Shown: positions 11,585 to 22,778 of the stretch, piece after piece
Layout of the letters: each line of letters opens with the position of its first letter
Position numbering within the stretch: position 1 is the first letter of the stretch
NCBI GenBank assembly: GCA_963277665.1
Contig: OY728125.1
Span: 1,715,618,889 to 1,715,682,888 of the forward strand
Reading direction: 5' to 3'
Source: Viscum album
Lineage: Eukaryota > Streptophyta > Magnoliopsida > Santalales > Viscaceae
DNA: 64,000 nucleotides
Made by a program: the position numbers and the translations under genes
Notes under the pieces: model-generated
Told to the model about the DNA's origin: nothing
Database searches by the model: none
The model's input: the letters and a program-made list of their open reading frames with translations, nothing else

Positions 11585-14385
11585 TGTGGCATCTTAGACC
11601 TGATTCACTCAAAAGTAACTAAACATGGTTAACCTCAGGACCCCAATTTCACCTCCCCATAAGCTAGAGGCTGATGACTAGCAGTGAGGGTCCATGGTTG
11701 AATAATGGGGAGACTTTTTCCTCATGAACAGAGTGTATCATAGTGGTATAATAATACTATCCAATAGTGTAAGCATAAAATAAAATAAAATAATAATAAT
11801 AATAATCATCCATAGTATAAATAACCATGTAATCACATCCATCAATTTCATATACGAAAATGATGATCATGGACTATTATACAAAATTAAATACACGATG
11901 ATCAAGGGAAAATTCAGGCACAACATGCTATAAAAACATAACAATATACACTAGGATATCATTAGTAGCATATTCACTATATAATTGATCCTCTACCCCC
12001 ATAGACCATCCTAGAAAGTTAATTAAACATACATAGAAGGTCACTTCCCCTTGTTCCAACATACACCCATGATGTCTGTCCGAGTACCCAATGGTGGCCT
12101 GAATAAGGTGTGAGATATACCTAGTAGGCCACTATCAATGGTTTAGAAATCCATATAGTACATGAATATATAATTATTAGTGTATAAGTAATATTAAAAT
12201 CTATAAATGAATTGAATTAATAAAATAACCCCCAGAGGTATGGGTTCTCATAGAGGACTCCTTTACTACATGCTTCATCAATAGAAAAAATACCTTTGAG
12301 TAAACTATCCGTTAGGAATTAAATTATGATAATTCCACCTGAATTTTTTCATATCCTAATTCATCCCCCATGAATCAAATTTGAAAGAGATGTGTATAAT
12401 AAGTACACCATCAAAATGTAAGGTTCTGACCGAATCTAGGATTTCTCTTTAGCCTTGTAATCACATCATGTAATTAATTCATTACTGAATTAAAATGAAA
12501 TATATAACCATACATAGGGTGCCTAATTTGGAAACCAGGTATCATTATTGGTATAACATGAACTCACCACCTCACAATCCAATTCTTGGCATTCATTATA
12601 GGAACCCCAATATCGATATAGGTGTGTCATAATGTCACCTTCCTCTAAGCCCATCCTCAGCGGTCCACACAGGGACACCAAATGTCACTCATGGAATATA
12701 ATATTACCTTCCCCATAAGACCTTACTTGGTATTCCAAATAGGTAATTTGAGTATCACTCATTGAGTTTGTAATGATCAAGCCTCTACATTTTTCCTTGA
12801 GAGTGCACATGGGGTTTCTAATTGTCACATGGGCGTATATAATATTGCTACTATGTGAGTCAATCTATGGAGTTCATATGAGAACCCATGTGTCACCCGA
12901 GACACATGATAAATTTATTTAAAATGAATTTAATTAAATGATCTCAATTAGTCCTTTTATTGAATTCCAAGTCAGAACCCATATTTCACTATCGGTTTCA
13001 TAATTGAATCATTAGGGGATTGAAGTATAACCATACCATTTAAGTTAAAAATTAATCCAATTGGACATCACATTTATATAATTAATTTACTAACCTTATA
13101 AAGTTTCTTAAATATTATCCTAGTATTAAAAGTCCTAGAGTCCCATTAATTCTATCACTCATCTTAATTGGGAATTTTGATTTTAAATAACATCTCAAGC
13201 CTAATTGATAAGGGACAATTACCAAGGGTGTATGGATGTATTATTCCATTACCTCTTTCATTTAATTCATTTACACTTCAACCATTTAATTTAACATCCC
13301 AAATGGGTTAAAGAAACATACCTTAATAGTTGATACAATTTCAAAGGCCATCCGTGGTAGCTTCATACATTATAGAAATACACCCAAGAGGTGGAACAAT
13401 TAAAGGTCATTTACCTCCAATTATACATAAAAGAGTTTCATGGGTCATATTGGTTAATACTATTCATTAAATTAAATGATATTTCCATTTAATAAGAATA
13501 TCATGGAAAACCGGGTGTGCAGAACAACAACGTAATACAAAAACACCAAGAAATTAAGAGAAAATAATGTTACCACTTACCATAGCAGCATTGTGAATTC
13601 TTCATCAGTTGTTGGCCACTAATCTAGTCTAGAATGAATGAAATCGAGTAAATAGAAAAATTCTATGAAAATTGATAATATTATACCTCAATAAAATAAC
13701 TTCATAAAAAGAATACAAATGATTAATAAGGTAAGAGGAATGGTTAACTTACTGATTGTTTTCCTATGAGACCAACATCAAGCAATTTAGAGTCTGTATG
13801 GAGAATATATCTCAAATAATAGGTCGAGGTGGAAGGAACACTCCAATCGTAGGAGGTAATATTTTACTTGTAGATAGAAAGAAAATATAATTGGAGTTAA
13901 ATATAATAGAGAGGAAAACTGTCATTTCAATATTTTTTAAATGGTCACATGTTTTGGCCACATAGTTGGCTAAACTGTACACCCACTCCATGAAATCCAC
14001 TACTATAAGAAAAACATCACATGGGCTAGGTGTATAGTTTTAATAATAATTCACAACCCAAAAAATACTCCTCTATAATGAGTTCTTTTAGTACTCACAC
14101 AATTTTGAGATTTGGGATGCGTGGTTAGAGAAAAAATTATGGCCCCTAGAAGAGCATTGAACCACCCCACATGAATTAATCAAACCATGAGGATTGGGAT
14201 CCATGGGTTCTACTAACCATGCGTCCCACATATTTCCTTCATAAGTAAGGGATCCAAGCTCCATAAAATCCCCATACACCCTTGAAAATATCATGACATC
14301 ATTAGTAACTTCCATGGGAATAAAAATAAGTAACTAAATAGAAATTAAAAGGTTCTATAACTTGAATAAAATTTAGGTTCTTACA
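11585..14385 (-). repeat. TE2 5' LTR (right)
   Basis: Begins TGTGGCATCTTAGACC after the primer binding site and ends GGTTCTTACA at 14385, 2,801 bases. It contains an (AAT)n run at 11768-11806. The first 100 bases resemble the same part of the TE1 LTR (CCATAAGCTAGAGGCTGATGACTAGC versus a near match at about 2090-2115, cited here by position), so the two are related families. CpG is nearly absent. Confidence 0.7.
11768..11806. repeat. AT-rich microsatellite (AAAAT)n/(AAT)n
   Basis: Consecutive AAAAT then AAT units inside the TE2 right LTR. Confidence 0.8.
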
Positions 14386-15440
14386 TTGAGAGTGTTCCCA
14401 TTTTTCTAAATAAAATAGATCCAATACATAGGTATTTATTATTTGAACAGTGAATACATCCTCATGATAATATTATGTGAAGGATAAGGGAAGATCTGAG
14501 GACCCTCTTGACTTACGAATAATGCACTAAGGGGCTTTATAAATAATTGGTTCCCCAAAGAAACTAATGATTACATGATACTCTTATATGTCATCCTCTT
14601 TGATTTCACAATATTATTAATACAACATATGAAAATACATTTTCACATGAAGTAGGAAGAGCTTGCATGCTCTACATGGAACATTTTTCATGGAGGAGAA
14701 TTGAGAACATTATCTGCACAGAGCCTTAAGGTAGTAGGATTGTGCACTGTGGTGTGTCCCAGATACAATGAACATGAATGAATATAGTGAAAAATGTGTA
14801 TGAATACTTACATGAATAAAATAATTCAAAAAAAATTTGAGATACCCCAAAATAAATAATAAAACATGAAATAATAAGAAATAAATGGATATGCTTGGGT
14901 TTCAGATGCATTCATGAATTGGGATTGAGTTGAGGTATTGAAAGTTATTCTTTCCTAAAATATGAATGAAGAATATTTTTGAACAACATGAACACATCAT
15001 ATTATGTTTGGTATGTCATCAGGTTGAAGGAATAATTTCTTTTTCATTTTTTCTTTGAGTAAACTTATCAGATACAGGTTATTAGAGTGTATTGGTCAAG
15101 GCCAGTATATTTGAAAATGTACCTAAAGAGTGCATGAGAATATGTGATCCAAAAACTCATGTAGGAAGATCATTATATCATCTTTTAGTGGATAAATCTT
15201 TATTTAAAGTAGGAAACATCTCAATTTAATTTGGGAGTATGATAAGTCTCTTGTATGATTCGAAAGTATAAGTCTGTATTGTGGATTTTAGAGCAGGCTA
15301 GTGTGGTTCTTGGTAACACTGTGGGATGCAGTATAAAGAACCTCCTATCTGGATTCAAGATATATACAGTGTAAATATGTATCAACCATTGTAATTGATA
15401 ATATTATTTTAATGGATATTCGATGTTGCGGGGAATAACC
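14386..15440. other. AT-rich intergenic DNA, nothing identified
   Basis: No long frame, LTR edge, tRNA or domain signal is visible. It could be flank of TE2's insertion site or unrecognisably old repeats. Confidence 0.4.
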
Positions 15441-15651
15441 AACAAGGAAATGAATAGGAATTTTATCCAAACCACGTAAATACTATGTATCACTCACTCT
15501 ATTATTACCACTACCCATGAAGTGAGATTGAGATATATCACTGATTGGATCGAGAATATAAACTAGTTAAATAGGTTGGATTAAAAAGTATAATAATTCA
15601 TAAAACCAGTGTACCAGTAATTCACCACCCCTCTTAGTGGGACCTAATTCG
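15440..15651 (+). repeat. Edge of an old copia-type (TE6/TE8-like) LTR
   Basis: The plus strand reads TAATTCACCACCCCTCTTAG then TGGGACCTAAT. Its reverse complement begins ATTAGGTCCCACTAAGAGG followed by GTGGTGAATTA, the same layout as the TE6 start (TGTTAGGTCCACAAGG, then GAGAGGGTGGTGAATTAGG). Only this end is recognisable, and no primer binding site follows it. It may be a fragment or solo LTR in the orientation opposite to TE6 and TE8. Confidence 0.4.
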
Positions 15652-16277
15652 GCCTAAGGCACTGCATAAGGATGAAACAACAAAAAATATATTTGATTGA
15701 GTTATTAATAGGTTAATGAATAAACATGAAAAATGGAAGATGGAATTAAGGAAAGGTTATACATTAATGGTATGGGGATAAGGGAATATTTGGTGACAAT
15801 AGAAGGTGGAATATTGACATTTCCTCCCCTAGTGGAATACACACATTTAATGCAAGAGATGTTTTTGTTTTGTAACTTTCTAAATGGTTTGAATATTTTT
15901 AGGGGGTATTCATAAAATATAATGAATATCATATTAAAGAATAATTTTAAGTTAAAAGGATTAAAAGAAAATTAATATCATGTTTTATTTCAAGATTTAT
16001 TTCTCTTGTACATACATTTCATTCTATATAAAAATATCTTACACAAATTTTCTAGAATTTTCCTCTTTTTCAAAGACATATGATGTAAAAAAATAGACCC
16101 AACGAATTTTCCCACTATGGAAAAGAACTTTTTATCACAGTAAGTTAATTAAATATTTTCTTCCCAAATTTATTCATTGATATAATTTCTCATTTGATGG
16201 TTCACATGGTTAGTGAGATCTGACTATGTGTTCAAGATATTACTAATGGATATAACCCATTAAATGATATATAAATT
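15652..16277. other. AT-rich DNA, nothing identified
   Basis: Opposing short frames at 15705-15932 overlap on both strands and have no family resemblance. Confidence 0.4.
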
Positions 16278-16540
16278 CACTATAGGAGATTTTTTGATTC
16301 CCATGGGAAAACACATAGTAGTTGGCCATCAAACCATGGATGTATCCTACTTCCATAGTCTATGTGGCCATGTGGTATATTGGTATTGAAATATGGGTAA
16401 GTCATATAACCATGATCACCAATCATGGCCATAAGGGTCAATAGCCATGGTCCAACTGAGATTGTAGCCTTCCAAAAAAATCCTATCTGATTTGATATTG
16501 GGACCTTTAATATATATCATCAATGAATTTATAACTAAAC

Positions 16541-16560
16541 TATATATATATATATATATT
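16541..16560. repeat. (TA)n microsatellite
   Basis: About nine TA units inside the CACTA-like element. Confidence 0.85.
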
Positions 16561-16617
16561 ATAAATATAATTTAAATATTTTTAAAATAATAAAATCTAC
16601 ATATTCTTTCTTAGTTT

Positions 16618-16735
16618 ATGGCCATGGTCCACATGGAATATGGTAGTAGGCATATTCTAGTGCCCTTCTGAATATGTTACCATGGTTTTCATGGGTATTG
16701 TGCATGCCTACTACCATGTTCCACATTGACCATGA
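16618..16735. repeat. Inverted repeat, about 32-bp arms
   Basis: The left arm CATGGTCCACATGGAATATG.. (16622-16650) is matched by the right arm ATGCCTACTACCATGTTCCA.. (16704-16735), with three or four mismatches and a loop of about 50 bases. It would fold into a strong hairpin. Confidence 0.75.
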
Positions 16736-16851
16736 TATTATGGGACTTATAGACATGGTTCTTGATTTACCATTGTTGTAGGATGCCCTACAACCACGAT
16801 TTTTTGACTGTGGATATAGGCATGTGGGCATAGCCAGAATTTGCACTAGTG

Positions 16852-17702
16852 AGATTTTGAAAGGAAATGTAAAAAATAAAAGTCTGATATAATGTTGTAT
16901 TTTATAGAGATATTTCCGAGGAATACATTGATATTTCTACTAATATCCTTTTTGATGTGGATAAATGTGGTCTTCTGAAATCGCATCATAGTTGTATCCT
17001 TATGGGTGAAGGAATGCTATAAAGAGATGCTGGTGTAATTACAATTATAGAGAAGGAGAAGGATCAACTTTATGTTTTAAAAAATAGTATAGGGGTTTAA
17101 CCATATTCTTAAACTCAGAAATCAATTTTTTGTCTTATGATTCCATCAAGTGATGAAATATGTGTATAAAACGCACAAAATAAATAATTTATTAGATAGT
17201 TTTTAGACAATATTTTTTCAAAAGTTATATGAAAATTTAAATTCATTTTCCTAAAAACATTGATTGAAATGACCCAAATGTTTATAAATAAAATTCCATT
17301 TATATTAATGTCTTATAGAAAAAACATGCACTGTTTTTTATGGGGATTAATTTCCCATTATGTATCATTACCATTGATAATATAGCCATTGAACAGTGAT
17401 CACATGACTGATATAAATTCACAGTTTTTAAACAGAATCATTTTGACAGAGAAAAAGGAGTGGATGGCCTTATCCAGTAGAATCAGGCAATACAAAGATC
17501 ATTTTTCAGAGATTAGAAAGGAGATATATCCACTGGTCTTCACTCTTGACCAAGACCAAGACAAACATCATCAGGTTATGATTGAATAGAATCACCTACG
17601 AGAGAAGTTCATGTTAATAGTGATTACCACCTGAGCGATGTTATCTGAGCCACCCCAAGAGTCTCTAATCATTATAAACCTTACCCTTAGGTATTATGTG
17701 GG
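16852..17702. other. AT-rich DNA, nothing identified
   Basis: A 66-codon plus frame at 17389-17589 (with EKKEWMAL and EIRKEIYPL) has ordinary amino-acid composition but I recognise no family. It is left unannotated as a gene. Confidence 0.35.
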
Positions 17703-18742
17703 TGTTATAATGTGTTATTTAATAAGTTATTAGTTACTTATTATGTAATCCTTTTTTATAAATTAATGTCTTATTACATCAACTCCTTTATGAGAATAGT
17801 AATTCTTAAAAAAAGATGACATTGATAAATTGAATTTTTGGGTAAAAATGGTACTTTTGATAAATATATACAATATTATATTAAAATAATGTTTTTATTA
17901 ATAATATTATAAAAAATTATTATAAATTATGATTGTATCACTTATTTATATGTAAATGATTAGGTAATCAATTTGATAAGCATTTTATTTTTTTATACGA
18001 TAAAACAAAAATTGTATTTTTAATGAATTTTTTTTAAGGAATTATTGAATTTTGAAATAACTAATATTTTAATAAAATATTATTATAAAAATAATTTTAT
18101 GAAAAATAAATGATCGTATAACTTTTATGAAGTCAAATCAAAATTTTATCATTGTTTGAAAATTGTTTTTTTTTCAAAACCCATGAATTTTCAATAAATA
18201 TTGTTTTTCTTATTAAAAGTAAAAATTTACAAATTTATAAAATTATATATATATAATGAATATTATTTTTGTAATATGGATGAAAAATTATCCAATAGTG
18301 ATGTTTTCATAATTTTATCTGATATTCTAATTTTTGGGTAAAAATTAAATACTGTATAAATAAAATATGTGTTTCATGACTTCATAATGACCTAAAAATG
18401 ATGTAATAAATAATATAATTGGTATTATCATCCCAATATATGTTTTAAAATTAAAATAATGTGATTTTAGAATTGTTTTATTTTTTTATAGATCCTTAGT
18501 GAATCATCCAAAATGTATAATATACTTTATGATTTTAAATTCATTTCTTTAATAATGTAACTCACGTCCACTTAAGCAAGGATAATATTTTAATATGTTA
18601 GGACATTTCCCTTATAAAATAATGTTTTACACTCCAATTTTTCAAATACTATAGGAAAAATCTTGGGATGGTTTGTGGTTTTGAATATTTATTTATATAG
18701 ATTCCAAAACCTATGTTTGTGAAATATTAAAGAATTCCCCTC

Positions 18743-18756
18743 TTATTACATATATA
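18743..18756 (+). promoter_or_regulatory. TE3 LTR TATA-like box
   Basis: ACATATATAAACCC, followed by a pyrimidine-rich CTTCACTCC stretch, at the same relative place as the TE7 TATA box. Confidence 0.45.
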
Positions 18757-19500
18757 AACCCACATGAGATCCCACTTTTCTTCACTCCAAATATTTGTAG
18801 AACGTCCCTAATCTTCCCTCCCCCCTCTAGAATCCTCCCAAGGCACTCGAATCTCTCAGTAAGATCCTCTTCAATATTTTCAAGTAACACACTAATGTAT
18901 TGGATTCCTTTATTTTTCATTTTTATCAAAGATTCATCATGTGGTTTTACTCAATTATTTTCAATTAAAAATTTTGGTGTAAGATTTCTCACTTCCCCCA
19001 TAATACCCTACTTATGTTTGAATGATGAGATTCCACTTTATCTATCATTAATGCCTTCCGTGTACACCTGTTACAATATAGAAATTTAGTAAATGATATC
19101 TCTCTTCTTATTTACATTCATGTATTTATCCTATATTATGTATCTAAATTTCATTTCATATTTTGGGATATTATGTTCCATAATCCCCTTACTGTCTATT
19201 TCATGAATAAATAATGATATAACCCTTTCTCTCTCATCAACCTAACTTATGAATTTCCATATGGTGATGTTACGTTTCCAAAATTGCACCACAATTATCC
19301 AAGCCAAAATCACCGTGTAATGAATACCATACCCATTTCTCTATCAAGGGTATTCAACTATATGAATATATAAATAGTTAATGGTAATTTCATGTATGTG
19401 TTTCACATTATTTAATATTGGAATAAGTTATGATATTGAATGATTCCATGTTAGATGATCCATGTGGGACACTTATGCATGAAATCAAATGTTTATGAAG

Positions 19501-19532
19501 GGTGCGCCCTGATAGCGCTCCAATGCATTGGG
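19501..19532 (+). promoter_or_regulatory. Conserved LTR module with ATGCAT palindrome (TE3 copy)
   Basis: GCGC-CCTGATA-GCGC hairpin followed directly by the palindrome CCAATGCATTGG. TE7 has GAGC/GCTC in the hairpin at the same place. Confidence 0.5.
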
Positions 19533-19827
19533 TAATATTGCGTATAATGATACACCATGTGAAATGAGCGTTTTCTCATGATAATTCTTGTTAAATTATG
19601 TTTTAATCATTATAATTCATGTGTAATGTGGGTTTGATCATGTTAATCCAAGTACAATGAACCTTGGTTCATGCTAATGTCATGTTGTATGTGGTTTCCA
19701 CATTTCCATGTTTTGATAACAATTCTATATCATGTCTTTATGTTCTTGTTTCTATTATGCTCCCTTGATATGAAAACTTCATAACATGTATTTTTTTATT
19801 CATTTTATGTATTTTTTACTCCCTTAC

Positions 19828-19843
19828 TTAGCTTTATAGCTCA
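19828..19843 (+). promoter_or_regulatory. Conserved LTR hairpin (TE3 copy)
   Basis: TTAGC-TTTATA-GCTCA, with one mismatch at the stem base, between CCCTTAC and CCCC. Confidence 0.4.
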
Positions 19844-20076
19844 CCCCTTTCTTATGTATGTCCTCTTGTTATCTCATGTGGTGTTATGTATGAAATAATG
19901 AGTTCGTCAGGCAAACGAGTTTTTCAATAAATATGTTGTATTTTATGTTTTATGTTGTTAGGTGATGTTACTAATTTCCCATGACAAAAGACCTATGGAT
20001 CCCTTGAGTTGTCATAAGTTCATGTTTATGTAATAAATTAGGTTTATGTGTGTAATAAAGAGCAGGGTTGTTATAG

Positions 20077-20090
20077 TTGATATCAGAGGA
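20077..20090 (+). other. TE3 primer binding site
   Basis: TTGATATCAGAGGA differs from the tRNA-iMet-complementary TGGTATCAGAG mainly by G to A in the TGG. It starts one base after the LTR end. Confidence 0.75.
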
Positions 20091-20680
20091 TTGATATAGT
20101 TATTTTTGGGATTCAGATTAGAATACCATATTGAAATCCTTATGGATAAGACTAAGTATATGAAAAACATCACTAATTTTTGGTGTGTATAGAGTAAGTG
20201 GTTTATCAACCAAATATATCCATGTCTAGATAAAAACAAGTGGATGTGGCTCTGGCACAAATGTATCTAGGGGTAAAACCCAAAAACATCAATTTGAGCT
20301 AGACTTGAACGTGAAATGGTGCACAACAATGGGCCTTAGTGAACTATTGGTTCGAAACTCTTGTGGGATATTATTTGGTTAATTTATAAGCTTAGTATAA
20401 ACCATTATTAAGGGAATAATAAAAAATGAACCTAAGAACATATGTTGGGAATTAAATCATGGATAAATTAGATAGAAGAAAATAAATTCAGAAGTTAAGA
20501 AAATAAATGTAATTTATAAGTTATCATTTTATTCATTGGATTAAACTTTATATGTTTAATAAACATACCCATAACTTTCCTTTTATTATATCCAATTGTA
20601 GGTAATTGGAGGACTCGAGCTATCAACTGATGCTAAGAATAATGTGATCACTATATTAGTGAGATGAACAATCTAATGGG
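20091..20680 (+). other. TE3 untranslated leader and gag N-terminus
   Basis: AT-rich leader. The last 80 bases before the TE4 joint form the beginning of a gag-like frame that continues after 31411 as GVGITNIFRILSQLTHVFNRN, compared with ITILGQLTQVMNNNLTR in TE5. Confidence 0.5.
20676..20680. repeat. TE4 target site duplication, left
   Basis: ATGGG immediately before TE4, matched by ATGGG at 31407-31411. Confidence 0.9.
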
Positions 20681-20845
20681 TGTAACGCCCCAACCCCAGT
20701 TACCCAGAGTCAGTGCATTAATTTAATACATTTTCATGATTACAAGGAATCAAGTCCCGAAAGACCGATCAGTTTATCAGTCTTGGAAAATATATTACAT
20801 AATACACATCTAGGAATCTGGGGAAAATAAAACATAAGAAATGGG

Positions 20846-20861
20846 TGATCTCAGATGCTCA
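20846..20861 (-). promoter_or_regulatory. Conserved LTR hairpin (TE4 left copy)
   Basis: TGATC-TCAGAT-GCTCA on the plus strand, one mismatch from the perfect TGAGC/GCTCA stem of TE5. CAGTAAGG follows. Confidence 0.45.
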
Positions 20862-21175
20862 GTAAGGATAATAATATATCAGAAACTTTAATAAATAAGA
20901 ATAAACATTTAAGGCAATGTATAAAACTAAAACAACAGCCTTTTAAATATAAAATTCAGTAAAATATGACAAAGATAAATCCAATAATTCCATTTACTTA
21001 TTCACATGGATATTCTCCTAGTCAAATAATCACATGAAATATCTATATCCAATTTAATAATTATGGAATACATAATGTGAGACTTCATAACCACACATTC
21101 AAGGCCTTCTACCAAGACAACAAATAGAATTTTGTCAAGGCATTGTACCAAGAAACTAGTTTGTCTCATCAGACC

Positions 21176-21207
21176 TACCGATGCATCGAGGAGCTACAGT
21201 GGGCTCC
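21176..21207 (-). promoter_or_regulatory. Conserved LTR module with ATGCAT palindrome (TE4 left)
   Basis: CCGATGCATCGAGG then GAGCTACAGTGGGCTC on the plus strand: a palindrome CGATGCATCG next to a GAGC/GCTC inverted repeat, the mirror of the TE7 arrangement because TE4 lies on the other strand. Confidence 0.5.
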
Positions 21208-22192
21208 ACCCATAACTTACTAAGTCTAATGCATTCCTTATATGAAAGGGTTTAAACATAACATAAACATTCATATTAAAACGAGCATAAAAAATCTCAA
21301 TAATTTATCTACAAATGATGAATGGTGTAAAAATAACACATCCAGAGTCAAAAAAATCACACAACCTTAAATAAAATATGGAATGTTTGTATCATAATAA
21401 ATCAATATCAAATAAGTTTAAAATCCATAAAAGGATGTTGACATAGATTAAATGAAGACTATTTGAAATAAATACCTCTTTCTATTTTGAAATAATCTAA
21501 AAGTCACATAATTATAAAATAAAACATTTATTTTGATAATATTCTTATAAGCTTGTATGAGAAGCTTCGACAATGATATAATGGTGGAAAATTTCCACAC
21601 CCACCGTATAAGTTAAAAAAAGACATTCTTACCTTAATTATGTTGAAAAGGTCATAAAGTACCTTGTTTGGAAAATGACAAAAAGGTTATTTTGAAAATA
21701 TTTTATAAAAAGTAAAACAAATGTATAAATAAATTTAACACCTAGTCTAGTAAATAAAAAAATTGAAATACATTTTTAGGAAACATGGATGTGGAAGATA
21801 AATAGGTCCCAATAGATACTTACGTAAAAACAACCTCGGATAATAAAGAGATTGTGAAATTATCCCTTACCTTGAACTTTTCCTTGGTTGAGGGTACATT
21901 AAACTCCTGTATAATAGTTAAATAATTGTTATTAAATTATTCTATAATTATATACATAAATATGATATCATATATGATCTTCTAATATTGCTTTGTTAAT
22001 TATATTTTATTAGTATCATCGTTTCAGGTGTTAACTGATTTGTTTTCCTTTATATGCTTGGTTAATTAAGCCATTTTTTAATGAATATTATGTATTTGAT
22101 TAATATATATAATTATATTATGTTCATAAATATTATTTTGAATCATAATATTAAAATTATTCTTGAATGATTACGATGGGGAATGAATCTCA

Positions 22193-22422
22193 TCACGTTC
22201 GTGGAGACGGTAATCTGTACGTACACACGAGCGACAATATCACTATATTGATGGTGAAATAGTATGTAATTAGATGGTATATCATATATAAATAATTATT
22301 AACATGTTATATTTATTATTTAAATCAGTTAAACTCATTATTATTACCATCCGAATAAATAAGTGTTTGAATAACAAACTACCCCATGACGTGAAGACGG
22401 TAAGCCGTACGTACGCACATAT
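22193..22422 (-). promoter_or_regulatory. Paired CGTACGTACG stem-loops (TE4 left LTR)
   Basis: Two copies about 190 bases apart. Copy 1 (22193-22236) contains GTGGAGACGGTAATCTGTAC then GTACACACGAG. Copy 2 (22386-22422) contains GAAGACGGTAAGCCGTACG then TACGCAC. In the sense direction both read ..GTACGTAC[AG]G.TTACCGTCT.CACG. See the matching finding for the fold. Confidence 0.6.
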
Positions 22423-22754
22423 TGTGACATTGTCATTCATATGATAGATAGATTAATGAATATGGTTGTACTATTTTTATAATAACATTAAAGGATATAG
22501 AATATTTTGGATTTATTATTTTATAATATAAACAACAAAGAAAGAGTATGTGGAAGAAGAAAAGAAGTTGAAAGAGGGGATGAAATATTTACCTCTTCTT
22601 CAAGTTCTCCCTTTTGATTCGATTAAAAGGGCTCCATAGGTTGGATTTCTGACCAAAATAATGCCTCTATGATGAAGGGAGGAAAGTTGGGAGGGTATTT
22701 TGGAAGATTTTGGACGAGGCAAAAGGTTTTCGAGGTGTTAAATTAAAATAAGTG

Positions 22755-22778
22755 GAAGTTCCCTTTTATTAGAGAGAT
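22755..22778 (-). promoter_or_regulatory. TE4 left LTR, decayed TATA region
   Basis: CCCTTTTATTAGAGAGATGAG aligns with CCTTTTATAAGAGAGGTGAG of the right LTR. The box has lost one A/T step. Confidence 0.45.

Larger units (their letters stand above)
5250..14385 (-). mobile_element. TE2: old, CpG-depleted Ty3/gypsy element
   Basis: Structure on the plus strand: left LTR remnant ending TTCTTATA at 6027, polypurine tract (reverse complement) at 6028-6045, integrase, RNase H, RT, gag, primer binding site 11571-11581, and right LTR 11585-14385 ending GTTCTTACA. The two LTRs align by eye over about 775 bases (5250-6027 with 13610-14385), including GGAGTCTGTTTGGAGA versus AGAGTCTGTATGGAGA. Gag-pol is readable only as short pieces in several frames. 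CpG is very rare, as expected of a long-methylated copy. The missing left part of its left LTR is explained if TE1 inserted there. Confidence 0.75.
16278..16851. mobile_element. Small CACTA-like (En/Spm-type) non-autonomous DNA transposon
   Basis: The block starts CACTATAGGAGATTTTTTG and ends TTTGCACTAGTG, so both ends carry CACTA pointing inward. The right end read inward (CACTAGTGCAAATTCTGGCT) looks like a plant CACTA terminus, which often has an AAATTCTGGC-type segment. Inside are many subterminal-like ACCATGG/CCATGG words and a large inverted repeat (16618-16735), as expected of CACTA subterminal arrays. Against it, the three flanking bases (ATT left, AGA right) do not match, so no target duplication survives, and the left terminus is a poor match beyond the first bases. 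No transposase frame is present. Confidence 0.5.
17703..20075 (+). repeat. TE3 5' LTR
   Basis: The end is firm: GGGTTGTTATA at 20075 followed by a primer binding site, parallel to TE7's GGGGCCTTATA. The start TGTTATAATG at 17703 is my best estimate, because its next bases (GTTATTTAATAAG) run parallel to TE7's start. A TATA-like box is at about 18747. The U5 part keeps two motifs shared with TE7 (19503-19532 and 19828-19843). Length is about 2.4 kb if the start is right. Confidence 0.55.

Noticed and set aside
11585..14385. TE2 right LTR as direct twin of the whole 2039-6027 stretch
   Set aside because: Lengths differ by 1.2 kb, the middle is not alignable by eye and CpG content is opposite. 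Only the right 775 bases match well. Kept as an alternative in the findings.
15705..15932. Overlapping frames on opposite strands (75 and 60 codons)
   Set aside because: Mutually antisense, no domain, AT-rich background.
17389..17589. 66-codon plus-strand frame as a small gene
   Set aside because: No recognisable family, no promoter or neighbour context, and the length is expected by chance at this scale.
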